Positions 45,526 to 54,113 of a stretch of DNA of 64,000 nucleotides are shown one piece after another. The stretch covers positions 1 through 64,000 of the forward strand of contig JANOVV010000085.1 in assembly GCA_031417555.1 (NCBI GenBank), read 5' to 3'. This stretch comes from JADKIH01 sp031417555. GTDB lineage: Bacteria; Bacteroidota; Bacteroidia; AKYH767-A; 2013-40CM-41-45. The position numbers and the translations under genes were made by a program. Every line of letters begins with the position of its first letter. Positions within the stretch are counted from its first letter, which is position 1. Under the pieces are notes generated by a model. That model was not told the origin of the DNA, searched no databases, and saw only the letters and a list, made by a program, of their open reading frames with translations.

Positions 45526-45597
45526 TTGATACTTGATACTTGATACTTGATACTTGATACTTGATACTTGATACTTGATACTTGATACTTGATACTA
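45526..45597. repeat. Perfect TTGATAC x10 heptamer repeat (locus G)
   Basis: Ten identical 7-bp units from 45526 to 45595; the last C plus TA forms the nusB stop codon on the minus strand, so the array ends exactly at the gene end. The lack of differences suggests recent expansion. Confidence 0.97.
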
Positions 45598-46527
45598 ATT
45601 TATAAGCCCCCTCCCCACCTTCACTATCTTCCCTTGTTCTTTATAATCATTCGCAAGCTTATCAATAACTCCATTTACAAATTGTTTACTCTTTGGTGTG
45701 CTGTATTCTTTTGAAATATCAATGAATTCATTAATCGATACTTTGACAGGAATATTCGGAAAGGTAATCAATTCGGCTAGTGCCATTTTAAGAATAAGAA
45801 TATCCATTAAAGCGATGCGATCTACTTCCCAGTTTTTTGTTCTTTCGCTGATTGATAACTCAAATTCTTTATTATGCAAAATCGTCTGGCTGAATAATTT
45901 TCTTGCAAACTCTTTATCATCAGTCTCATCTTTATAAAGAGGAATCAATTCGATTTTTTCATTATCATAATACGTTCGAATGGTTCTTAAAACAAGGTGG
46001 ATGGCAAAGGCAAAATCATCACTCCAAAAAATATTTTCTTCTTCGATTTGATTTTGTACGGCTTCAGAAGATTCAATAAATTTTCTTACTAATTCAAGTA
46101 AAAAATCTTTTTCACTCGCATTACTGTCTTTAAGAAATGTGCGGTAATGATCTGATTTTTTAATTTCCAAAAATACTTTTCTTACCAGGTCGAGATTCTT
46201 TTGCCAGCTTATTTTCATTCTTGAAACCTGATCATTGAAAATTTTATTTCCGCCTAATTCATTTAAGAATTTAAGTTCAAAAAGTCTTCTACTTGCCAAT
46301 AATTCTTCCTGACGGGGAAAAAATTTTAAATGAAGATCTCCCGCGTCGTTTTGATCTGAATCAGCAAGCTCACGGAGAAAAAGTAATAGATAAATGTAAA
46401 GTTCATTCACTTTTTCAATGCTACGAAAAAGTTCACGCTCTGCTACAGCAAGGTCGTTTTTTTCAGCCTGAAAAAAAGCATAAAGAGATTGAAGTACTTT
46501 TATACGAAGTTGTCTTCTGCTGAGCAT
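45595..46527 (-). CDS. nusB: Transcription antitermination factor NusB, long form
   Basis: 310 residues, longer than the 140-residue enterobacterial protein. The start MLSRRQLRIKVLQSLYAF and the C-terminal helical NusB domain (about 170-305, with NWEVDRIALMDILILKMALAE and SVNEFIDISKEYSTPKSKQFVNGVIDKL) match. The middle part is an extension shared by Bacteroidota NusB proteins. It binds NusE and boxA RNA during rRNA transcription. The stop codon is part of the TTGATAC array. Confidence 0.92.
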   Translation of the reverse strand: MLSRRQLRIKVLQSLYAFFQAEKNDLAVAERELFRSIEKVNELYIYLLLFLRELADSDQNDAGDLHLKFFPRQEELLASRRLFELKFLNELGGNKIFNDQVSRMKISWQKNLDLVRKVFLEIKKSDHYRTFLKDSNASEKDFLLELVRKFIESSEAVQNQIEEENIFWSDDFAFAIHLVLRTIRTYYDNEKIELIPLYKDETDDKEFARKLFSQTILHNKEFELSISERTKNWEVDRIALMDILILKMALAELITFPNIPVKVSINEFIDISKEYSTPKSKQFVNGVIDKLANDYKEQGKIVKVGRGLIN

Positions 46528-46576
46528 TTTTTAAAAATAAACTCTCTGTTTGATCAGAAAGACGGTTAAAGAACGA

Positions 46577-47671
46577 TTATTTTTTCTTTGCTGAAAGAAT
46601 ACGCTCTTCAGCAATTTTTTTAGCTGCTTCAATTGTTGTAATATTTTCCTGATTCGCTTTTTCAAAAATCTGAAGTGTCGTATCATAAATATGTTGCGTC
46701 CGGCTCAATGCATCTTTGCGATTATATCCTTTAAGCTCACTGAAAACATTAATAAGCCCGCCGGCATTTATTAAAAAATCGGGTGCATACAATATTCCTT
46801 TATCAGCCAACATACGACCGTGAATATTTTCATCGGCTAATTGATTATTCGCAGCCCCCGAAATAACAGAACATTTTAAACGTGGTATACTTTCCGAATT
46901 TAATGTTGCTCCAAGCGCACAAGGTGCATAAATATCTACATCTAAATCATAAACCAATTCAGGTGCTATAATCTCTGCTCCGTATTTTGATGCAATTGTT
47001 GCCAATGAGTCTTTATTTAAATCAGTAACAAAAATCTTAGCATCTTCCTCGCTAATTAACCTTACCAAATTTTCGCCAACATGTCCAACCCCCTGTACGA
47101 CTATCTTTTTCCCTCTTAAACTATCAATACCCCATCGTTTTTTTGCTGCTGCCTTCATTCCCATAAAAACACCATAAGCAGTAACAGGCGACGGATCTCC
47201 TCCTCCACCCATTTCTTCCGGTAATCCGGTAACATGGGTTGTTGCTTTGCGGATATTTACCATATCCGACAAACTGGTTCCTACATCTTCTGCAGTAATG
47301 TATTTACCGTTTAATGCTTCTATAAATTCTCCATATTTTACAAACATTTCCGGAGTTTTATCTTTTTTGGAATCCCCGAATATGACAGCTTTACCGCCTC
47401 CCAATTGAAGACCGCTAATGGCTGCTTTATAGGTCATCCCCCTCGACAAACGTAAAACATCGTTCAATGCTTCTGCATCCGTTTTATAGGACCACATTCT
47501 CGTTCCGCCTAAAGCAGGTCCAAGAGTTGTATTATGTATTGCAATGATTGCCTTTAATCCGGTATCTTTATCGTGACAAAAAACAATCAATTCGTGATTT
47601 GCAAAAGAGGGATTATTGAAAACAAAGTCTTCATTGACTTTTGTTTCCTTCAGATCTTTAACTTCAATCAT
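46577..47671 (-). CDS. Leucine/valine-type amino acid dehydrogenase
   Basis: About 364 residues. The catalytic lysine is in LQLGGGKAVI, and ITAEDVGTSLSDM, GGGGDPSPVTAYGVF, VVQGVGHVGENLV (NAD-binding loop) and SGAANNQLAD are typical of Glu/Leu/Phe/Val dehydrogenases of the leucine type. It deaminates branched-chain amino acids to keto acids with NAD. The ATG at 47671 (MIEVKDL) is used; a GTG at 47737 would put 22 residues across a promoter. The leader has a small CTGCC/GGCAG hairpin. Confidence 0.9.
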   Translation of the reverse strand: MIEVKDLKETKVNEDFVFNNPSFANHELIVFCHDKDTGLKAIIAIHNTTLGPALGGTRMWSYKTDAEALNDVLRLSRGMTYKAAISGLQLGGGKAVIFGDSKKDKTPEMFVKYGEFIEALNGKYITAEDVGTSLSDMVNIRKATTHVTGLPEEMGGGGDPSPVTAYGVFMGMKAAAKKRWGIDSLRGKKIVVQGVGHVGENLVRLISEEDAKIFVTDLNKDSLATIASKYGAEIIAPELVYDLDVDIYAPCALGATLNSESIPRLKCSVISGAANNQLADENIHGRMLADKGILYAPDFLINAGGLINVFSELKGYNRKDALSRTQHIYDTTLQIFEKANQENITTIEAAKKIAEERILSAKKK

Positions 47672-47710
47672 GAGAGTAGTGTAAAACACTGCCTTTTTGC
47701 GGCAGCGCGG

Positions 47711-47739
47711 CAAAGGTAGCCTAATTTTTGAGGTCACAA
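47711..47739 (-). promoter_or_regulatory. Promoter of the amino acid dehydrogenase gene (TTG-N18-TACCTTTG)
   Basis: On the minus strand, TTG at plus 47737-47739, an 18-bp spacer and TACCTTTG at 47711-47718. The leader to the ATG is about 33 nt. The element overlaps the short space shared with the divergent ABC transporter gene. Confidence 0.6.
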
Positions 47740-47760
47740 AAGCTCTTTTTAAGGAAATTT

Positions 47761-49563
47761 ATGAAATCATTAAAGCACCTAAATAAATACTTTTTCAAAT
47801 ATAAATGGCTTCTCCTGGTCGGAGGAATATTTGTAGTTGCCCAAAATTTCGGCGCAATTTACCCTGCCCAGGTCGTTCGTAAGTCCTTAGATGCTGTAGT
47901 AGGTGCCATGAAAAATATCAGCGGACAGAATAGCGCAGTATATCGTGATGAAATGATCAAAACTATCACTCATCAGGTTGGTTTGTTTCTCTTATTGATA
48001 ATTGCAGTGGCCCTGATTCGTGGAATTCTCATGTTTCTAATGCGCCAAACAATTATAGTAATGTCCCGGCGAATTGAATACGATTTAAAGAATGAAATCT
48101 ATAACCACTACCAATTACTAAGCCTTGCATTTTACAGACGTAATAATACCGGTGACCTGATGAACAGGATCAGCGAAGATGTCGGACGAGTTAGAATGTA
48201 CATCGGTCCTGCTATTATGTATTCTATCAACCTCGTCGTTCTTTTTATTTTAATAACTATAAGCATGCTATATGTCAATGTTAAATTGACTCTTTATGTT
48301 CTTGCTCCTCTTCCTTTTTTATCTATTTCTATTTATTATGTAAGTGATTTAATGAATAGAAAAAGCGAACAAGTTCAAAATCAGCAAAGCAAACTTAGCA
48401 CCTTCGTTCAGGAAGCGTTTTCCGGCATTCGTATTCTAAAATCGTATGTAAAAGAAGATGCAATGGGTGACGAATTTGCCCGTGAAAGTGAATTATACAA
48501 GGATAAAAATATGGAGCTTGTAAAAATAAATGCCATGTTTTTTCCTTTGATGTTGCTATTGGTAGGTTTAAGTACATTACTAACTATTTATATCGGCGGA
48601 CAAGAAGTCATAGCCGGACGGGCAACGACGGGTAATATTGCCGAATTTATTATCTATGTAAATATGCTTACCTGGCCGGTTGCTGCATTGGGATGGGTCA
48701 CTTCAATCATCCAACGGGCGGCTGCTTCGCAGGAAAGAATCAATGAATTTCTGCATCTTACTCCGGAAGTTCAATCTGTTAAAAATATCGATGTTGAATT
48801 AAATGGAAAAATAGAATTTAAAAATGTGAGTTTTATTTATCCGGATTCCGGTATTCTTGCCATTGACGATATTTCTTTTTCAGTCTCTCCCGGAAAATCA
48901 CTTGCCATTATCGGTAAAACCGGCAGCGGAAAATCGACCATTGCCAATCTCCTTGTACGTATGTACGACACTACAAAAGGCAAAATTGTTTTAGACGATA
49001 TTCCTATTGAAGATTTTTCACTTTCTGCTTTAAGAAGGCAGATAGGATATGTTCCTCAGGATGTTTTTCTTTTCAGTGATACAATAGGAAATAATATCTC
49101 TTTCGGTTTAACAGGAGAAATAAACGAAGAGAAAAAGAAAATTCTTATCCATGAAGCAGCAAAACAATCTGTTATTTATGATAACATAATGGATTTTCCC
49201 AAAAATTTTGAAACGATGATTGGGGAAAGAGGGATTACACTATCAGGAGGACAGAAACAAAGAATATCTATTGCCCGTGCAATCATAAAACATCCTCGCC
49301 TTTTAATATTTGATGATTGTCTGAGTGCAGTTGATACAAATACAGAAAATAAAATTTTAAATCAGTTACGATTAGTGATGAAAGATCGAACTGCTATAAT
49401 AATCAGTCACCGAGTTTCAAGTGTAAAAAATGCGGATCAAATTATCGTTTTAGACAAAGGCCGAATTACAGAAACCGGAAATCATCTTTCATTAATGGAA
49501 AAAAAAGGCGAGTACTTTGAGCTTTATGAAAGACAAATGCTGGAAGAGGAATTGGAAAGTTAA
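47761..49563 (+). CDS. ABC exporter, fused permease and ATPase (MsbA/LmrA-like)
   Basis: 601 residues. The membrane domain has six helices in about residues 15-330, followed by the ATPase: Walker A GKTGSGKST (K391), Q-loop region YVPQDVFLF, signature LSGGQKQR, Walker B RLLIFDDCLSAVD and switch ISHRVSS. It would work as a homodimer exporting a lipid or drug. The start ATG at 47761 is preferred to the upstream TTG at 47728. It is divergent from the dehydrogenase gene, 90 bp apart. Confidence 0.92.
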   Translation: MKSLKHLNKYFFKYKWLLLVGGIFVVAQNFGAIYPAQVVRKSLDAVVGAMKNISGQNSAVYRDEMIKTITHQVGLFLLLIIAVALIRGILMFLMRQTIIVMSRRIEYDLKNEIYNHYQLLSLAFYRRNNTGDLMNRISEDVGRVRMYIGPAIMYSINLVVLFILITISMLYVNVKLTLYVLAPLPFLSISIYYVSDLMNRKSEQVQNQQSKLSTFVQEAFSGIRILKSYVKEDAMGDEFARESELYKDKNMELVKINAMFFPLMLLLVGLSTLLTIYIGGQEVIAGRATTGNIAEFIIYVNMLTWPVAALGWVTSIIQRAAASQERINEFLHLTPEVQSVKNIDVELNGKIEFKNVSFIYPDSGILAIDDISFSVSPGKSLAIIGKTGSGKSTIANLLVRMYDTTKGKIVLDDIPIEDFSLSALRRQIGYVPQDVFLFSDTIGNNISFGLTGEINEEKKKILIHEAAKQSVIYDNIMDFPKNFETMIGERGITLSGGQKQRISIARAIIKHPRLLIFDDCLSAVDTNTENKILNQLRLVMKDRTAIIISHRVSSVKNADQIIVLDKGRITETGNHLSLMEKKGEYFELYERQMLEEELES

Positions 49564-49695
49564 CCTAACATTAAACTGATGAACCTGATTTATCTTTTTG
49601 TAATTCTAAAAACTACTTCTAAAATCAAAAATCGTTAATTTTTATTCTTAAATCAAAATGAAGCAGCGTTAGAAAAAAAAACTGAAACATTACTT

Positions 49696-51234
49696 CTAAA
49701 AAGGTGCATCTTCTTCCATATCATTCATACGTGATCCAATAATGATGCGATTATTAGGATAATCGGTCACACTTCCGGCGGGGGCTTCTGTGCCGACTTC
49801 ATTGTAATCGAGATCTACAAACTTGGCGAGTTGATTAATAAATTTCAATTTAACAGAATCCAAAGCACCATTTCTGTGTTTGGAAATAATAATTTCTGCA
49901 ATGCCTTTGGTTGAATTATTGTCTTCATCGAATTCCATTCCGTAATATTCCGGGCGATAAATAAACATTACCATATCAGCATCCTGTTCAATCGCTCCCG
50001 ATTCACGAAGGTCACTCAATTGAGGCCGCTTAGAGCCACCGCGTGTTTCTACTGCACGACTTAACTGTGACAAGGCAATGATAGGAACATCTAATTCTTT
50101 CGCAATAGCTTTAAGTGATCTGGAAATATTACTGATTTCCTGTTCACGGTTTCCATTTTTGGAGTCAACATCAGAACGCATCAATTGTAAATAATCGATA
50201 ACGATTAGTTCAATATTATGCATTGATTTTAACCGGCGGCATTTAGAACGAAGATCGAAGATTGACAAAGAAGGAGTATCGTCTATAAAAACCGGAGCTT
50301 GCGAAAGCTTACCGGTCATTGATACCAGTTTATGCCATTCCGAATTATCGAGTGTTCCTTTTCGTAATTTATCAGAAGGAATTCCTGTCTCAGATGAAAT
50401 CATTCTCTGTACCAATTGCACCGATGACATCTCCAGCGAAAAGAAAGCAACTGGTCTGCTAAAACCGATAGCAGCATTTCTTGCCAAAGAAAGTACGAAT
50501 GCTGTTTTTCCCATACCGGGACGCGCGGCAAGAACAATGAGATCCGATTTTTGCCATCCGGAAGTAATTCTGTCCAAGTCAGTAAACCCGCTTTGAACAC
50601 CGGTAATTCCAGTACCATGCAAACGAGCGGCTTCTATTTGACGATACGCTTCGCTAACCATCGTACCCATATCCTGATAATTCCGGCTAATGTTTCCTTT
50701 GGTTATTTCGAAAAGATTTTTTTCGGCACGATCCAAAAGTTGAAAAACATCGGACGTATCTTCAAAAGCATCTTTTATTGTATCACTTGAAATTCGAATT
50801 AGTTCGCGCTGAATATGTTTTTGCAGAATTATTCTAGAGTGATATTCGATATTTGCTGCAGAAGCAACACGGTTGGTAAGTTGCGTAATGTAATAAGGTC
50901 CACCAATCAGATCCAATTCTCCACTCTTTTTTAATTCATTGGTAACTGTTAAAATATCGATAGGTTCCGAACGCTCAAATAATTTCCTTATTGCAGTAAA
51001 AATGATTCTGTGTGAATCTTTATAAAAAGATTCAGGATGAAGAATATCTATGACTTTGGTAAGTGCATCTTTCTCAAGCATGAGTGCGCCGAGTGTTGAT
51101 TCTTCCAAATCAACTGCCTGAGGAGGCAATTTTCCAAAATGCTGCGCTTGAAAAGCATTATATCCCGATTTTGCAGGAGCCCGCTTTCGCGAAACTATTT
51201 CATTAAAAGAATTTGGATCACCTGCTTCAGACAT
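49696..51234 (-). CDS. dnaB: Replicative DNA helicase DnaB
   Basis: About 512 residues. The N-terminal domain (PQAVDLEESTLGALML) is followed by the linker and the RecA-like ATPase: Walker A ARPGMGKTAF, IEVIDYLQLM-like Walker B (LIVIDYLQLMRS) and LSQLSRAVE. It unwinds DNA at the fork. The frame starts at a TTG at 51240, with an ATG two codons later at 51234 that I prefer. No intein is visible. The C-terminal end carries an acidic tail. Confidence 0.96.
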   Translation of the reverse strand: MSEAGDPNSFNEIVSRKRAPAKSGYNAFQAQHFGKLPPQAVDLEESTLGALMLEKDALTKVIDILHPESFYKDSHRIIFTAIRKLFERSEPIDILTVTNELKKSGELDLIGGPYYITQLTNRVASAANIEYHSRIILQKHIQRELIRISSDTIKDAFEDTSDVFQLLDRAEKNLFEITKGNISRNYQDMGTMVSEAYRQIEAARLHGTGITGVQSGFTDLDRITSGWQKSDLIVLAARPGMGKTAFVLSLARNAAIGFSRPVAFFSLEMSSVQLVQRMISSETGIPSDKLRKGTLDNSEWHKLVSMTGKLSQAPVFIDDTPSLSIFDLRSKCRRLKSMHNIELIVIDYLQLMRSDVDSKNGNREQEISNISRSLKAIAKELDVPIIALSQLSRAVETRGGSKRPQLSDLRESGAIEQDADMVMFIYRPEYYGMEFDEDNNSTKGIAEIIISKHRNGALDSVKLKFINQLAKFVDLDYNEVGTEAPAGSVTDYPNNRIIIGSRMNDMEEDAPF

Positions 51235-51240
51235 ATTCAA

Positions 51241-51563
51241 ATATAATCAAACACAATGTAAACGAATCAAACTAAAGATAATTTTTTTTTGAACGGGATG
51301 CGAAACTAAACAAAAGTGTTTGGGCACCTTTCTTTGTTAATAACTTTCAAAAGTTTGACAGACAGGGTTTTTATTTAATGTTGTGGTTATTGAAATTGAA
51401 TTTTTATTTTAGATTATTATCGTTAAGATCTAAGCAAAAAGCATGTAGTAAATATTTAGTTGCACATCCTCAATCGTTTGAAAAATAACATATAACGATT
51501 AACCTTTCACAAACTACTGACAAAGGACAAATTAACTATCTTGCGTTAAAATATTTACATGAT
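51241..51563. other. Intergenic region between divergent dnaB and accA
   Basis: About 320 bp. It must hold the promoters of both genes. I see a weak TATCTTGC at 51537-51544 before accA (two mismatches to TAnnTTTG) and no clear element for dnaB. There is no ORF or structured RNA that I can support. Confidence 0.5.
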
Positions 51564-52538
51564 ATGAATTTCCTTGATTTTGAAAAGCCAATATCAGATC
51601 TGGTTGATCAGATTGAAAAGCAAAAACTTATCGGAGAAAAAAATAAAGTAAATGTAAGTGTTGCTGTACGACAACTCGAAATAAAACTGGAAGAAACCCG
51701 CAGAAATTTATATTCAAAGGTTTCTCCATGGCAAAAAGTTCAGCTATCCCGTCATCCCGACCGGCCTTATTCTTTGGCTTATATAGATTATATAACAGAA
51801 AAAGATTTTGTAGAACTCTACGGCGACCGTACTGTCAAGGATGATAAAGCTATAATTGGTGGTTTCGGAAGTATTGACGGTCAAACCGTAATGTTTATCG
51901 GTCATCAAAAAGGTTCAACAACAAAACAAAGACAATTCCGCAATTTCGGAATGGCAAACCCTGAAGGTTATCGAAAGGCATTACGACTCATGAAAATGGC
52001 AGAGAAATTTAATAAGCCTGTAATTACTTTTATTGATACTCCCGGAGCCTTTCCCGGATTGGAAGCAGAAGAACGTGGACAAGGAGAAGCTATTGCACGA
52101 AATCTTTTTGAAATGGCTCGTTTAAAAGTTCCAATCATTTGTATTATCATAGGCGAAGGGGCTTCAGGCGGAGCGTTGGGAATTGGCATAGGTGACAAGG
52201 TGCTAATGCTTGAAAATACATGGTATTCTGTTATTTCACCTGAATCCTGTTCTTCTATTTTATGGAGAAGTTGGGATTTCAAAGAAAAAGCAGCTGATGT
52301 ATTAAAGCTAACTGCTGATGACATGTTTAAACAAGGATTAATTGATGGAATTATTAAAGAACCTATTGGTGGCGCTCATACTCATCCTGAACAAATGTTC
52401 CGGATCGTTAAATCTGAAATACTCAAACATCTTTCTGTACTTTTAAAAGAAAATAAAGAAGACTTAGTAAATAAACGAATCGACAAATTTTGTTCCATGG
52501 GAGTAGTTGTTGAAAATAATAAAGAAAATACTAATTAA
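51564..52538 (+). CDS. accA: Acetyl-CoA carboxylase carboxyltransferase subunit alpha
   Basis: 324 residues. LYGDRTVKDD, KAVIGGFGS-like (AIIGGFGSIDGQ), PVITFIDTPGAFPG and GEGASGGALGIGIGD mark the carboxyltransferase alpha subunit, which with AccD moves carboxyl from biotin to acetyl-CoA at the start of fatty acid synthesis. accD is not in this window. It stands alone, divergent from dnaB. Confidence 0.96.
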   Translation: MNFLDFEKPISDLVDQIEKQKLIGEKNKVNVSVAVRQLEIKLEETRRNLYSKVSPWQKVQLSRHPDRPYSLAYIDYITEKDFVELYGDRTVKDDKAIIGGFGSIDGQTVMFIGHQKGSTTKQRQFRNFGMANPEGYRKALRLMKMAEKFNKPVITFIDTPGAFPGLEAEERGQGEAIARNLFEMARLKVPIICIIIGEGASGGALGIGIGDKVLMLENTWYSVISPESCSSILWRSWDFKEKAADVLKLTADDMFKQGLIDGIIKEPIGGAHTHPEQMFRIVKSEILKHLSVLLKENKEDLVNKRIDKFCSMGVVVENNKENTN

Positions 52539-52587
52539 TCCCTCCAAAATATTTCCAAAAAGATAAATTTTGAAAATATATTTACCA

Positions 52588-52650
52588 TAATACTCAATAC
52601 CTGATACTTGATACTCGATACCCGATACCCGATCCCCCATGTCCCATTCC
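52588..52650. repeat. Heptamer tandem repeat running into a start codon (locus H)
   Basis: Nine units in register: TAATACT, CAATACC, TGATACT, TGATACT, CGATACC, CGATACC, CGATCCC, CCATGTC, CCATTCC. The ATG of the guanine deaminase gene (52639) is inside the eighth unit and the first four codons are still in the repeat. Confidence 0.85.
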
Positions 52651-53112
52651 AATCCATTTATGCAAGAAGCCATTCGACTCTCTTTCGAGACGATGCGAAA
52701 TAATACAGGTGGACCTTTTGGTGCTGTAATCGTAAAAGACGGAAAAATTATTGCCAGAGGTTTCAATAAAGTTGTTTCGACAAATGATCCGACTGCACAT
52801 GCAGAAGTTGTAGCTATCCGTGAAGCATGCAAAGTGTTGAACAATTTTCAGCTGAGCGGTTGTGAATTATACACAAGTTGTGAGCCGTGTCCAATGTGCA
52901 TGGCTGCCATTTATTGGGCCCGACCCGATAAAGTTTATTATGGAAATTCAAAAACCGATGCAGCCCAAATTGGTTTCGATGATGATTTTATCTATCAGGA
53001 AATAGCATTACCATACTCTGAAAGAAAAATTCCTATTTTAAGAATAATGGAAAATGAAGCTTTGGAAGCGTTTAAAGAATGGTCCAATAAAAATGATAAA
53101 GTACGCTATTAA
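52639..53112 (+). CDS. guaD: Guanine deaminase (cytidine deaminase-like fold, GuaD family)
   Basis: 157 residues. Zinc site HAE (H54, E56) and PCPMC (C84, C87) as in the deaminase superfamily. GGPFGAVIVKDG, NDPTAHAE, TSCEPCPMCMAAIYWAR and GFDDDFIYQEIALP match bacterial guanine deaminase, which turns guanine into xanthine. The similarity to tRNA adenosine deaminase TadA is lower. The coding start is embedded in heptamer repeat H, so the promoter and leader must lie in or upstream of the repeat. Confidence 0.88.
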   Translation: MSHSNPFMQEAIRLSFETMRNNTGGPFGAVIVKDGKIIARGFNKVVSTNDPTAHAEVVAIREACKVLNNFQLSGCELYTSCEPCPMCMAAIYWARPDKVYYGNSKTDAAQIGFDDDFIYQEIALPYSERKIPILRIMENEALEAFKEWSNKNDKVRY

Positions 53113-53140
53113 GTTTTAGATTTTATTTTTACAAAATATC

Positions 53141-53192
53141 ATTAACTAATATACAATAACGAATAACCATTAACTATTAACCAATAACTAAT
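53141..53192. repeat. Heptamer tandem repeat (locus I)
   Basis: Seven units in register with a partial eighth: ATTAACT, AATATAC, AATAACG, AATAACC, ATTAACT, ATTAACC, AATAACT, AATC. It ends 14 bp before the ispE start codon. Confidence 0.82.
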
Positions 53193-53206
53193 CTTCCACA
53201 TTAAGG

Positions 53207-54040
53207 TTGCTATCATTCCCCAATTGCAAAATAAATCTTGGTTTGCATGTTACAGAAAAGCGTGCAGATGGTTTTCATTCTATTGAAACAATTTTAATCC
53301 CTGCTGATTGGCAGGACATTCTCGAAATTGTTCCGGAAGAAAAAGAATCAAGTGACATAGATATAAAATGTACTGGCATACGTCTTTTTGGTACAAAAGA
53401 AAAAAATTTATGTCTTCGTGCTTATAAACTGCTTGCACAGCATTACAATCTTCCATTGGTTAAAATGCATTTACACAAGATAATACCGGTTGGCGCAGGT
53501 TTAGGTGGCGGTTCATCAGATGCTGCACATACTATAATGATATTGAATAAAATTTTCAAATTGAATATTAGCGAAAAAGATCAGGAAAACTTCGCCAGCC
53601 AATTAGGTAGTGATTGTTCTTTTTTTATCCGTAATAAACCTGTACTCGCAACGGGAAAAGGTGAAATTTTTGAACCCGTTAAAATAAAATTAAAAAATAT
53701 TTTCTGCGTTATTGTAAAACCAAGAATACATATTAGTACATCAGAAGCTTATTCATGGATTAAACCCGCAAAAAGAAGCACCTCACTTAAAGATCTGATA
53801 CAGCAACCAATTTCCGATTGGAAAAATTCGATTGAGAACGATTTCGAAAAAGTCGTTTTTGTAAAATATCCGACAATAAAAAATATTAAAACAAGGCTTT
53901 ACAAACTAGGAGCAGTTTATGCGTCAATGTCTGGCAGCGGTTCAGCTGTTTATGCTCTTTTCAACGAAGAAAAACATCTCAATACATATTTCAGAAGCAG
54001 CACTGTTTGGAGCGGTACAATGAACTTTGGGGCAAAATAA
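53207..54040 (+). CDS. ispE: 4-diphosphocytidyl-2-C-methyl-D-erythritol kinase
   Basis: 277 residues, GHMP kinase family. It starts with a TTG (53207) because the family opening LSFPNCKINLGL follows at once. The ATP loop is PVGAGLGGGSSDAAH (about 93-107), and GSGSAVYALF is the C-terminal motif. It phosphorylates CDP-methylerythritol in the non-mevalonate isoprenoid route. It has a heptamer repeat upstream and a hairpin at its 3' end facing the MoxR gene. Confidence 0.94.
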   Translation: MLSFPNCKINLGLHVTEKRADGFHSIETILIPADWQDILEIVPEEKESSDIDIKCTGIRLFGTKEKNLCLRAYKLLAQHYNLPLVKMHLHKIIPVGAGLGGGSSDAAHTIMILNKIFKLNISEKDQENFASQLGSDCSFFIRNKPVLATGKGEIFEPVKIKLKNIFCVIVKPRIHISTSEAYSWIKPAKRSTSLKDLIQQPISDWKNSIENDFEKVVFVKYPTIKNIKTRLYKLGAVYASMSGSGSAVYALFNEEKHLNTYFRSSTVWSGTMNFGAK

Positions 54041-54047
54041 TAAGGAC

Positions 54048-54113
54048 TTAGTCTTTAGTCTGGATTATAAAGTATTTTAAGATATAATACTTGAACCTTT
54101 TAACTAAAGACTA
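54048..54113. repeat. Inverted heptamer pair between convergent genes (locus J)
   Basis: Two TTAGTCT units at 54048-54061 and their reverse complement at 54103-54113 (ACTAAAGACTA); 11 bp pair across a 43-nt spacer. The right arm includes the stop codon of the MoxR gene. It might help end transcription from either side, but has no T-run. Confidence 0.6.

Noticed and set aside
45526..45595. TTGATAC array as a CRISPR or coding repeat
   Set aside because: There are no spacers; 70 bp of perfect 7-mers outside any gene is a simple tandem repeat.
52464..52844. 126-codon minus-strand frame across guaD start
   Set aside because: It is a shadow of accA and guaD and of the heptamer repeat (its repeated VSGIEYQ-like residues are just the repeat translated).
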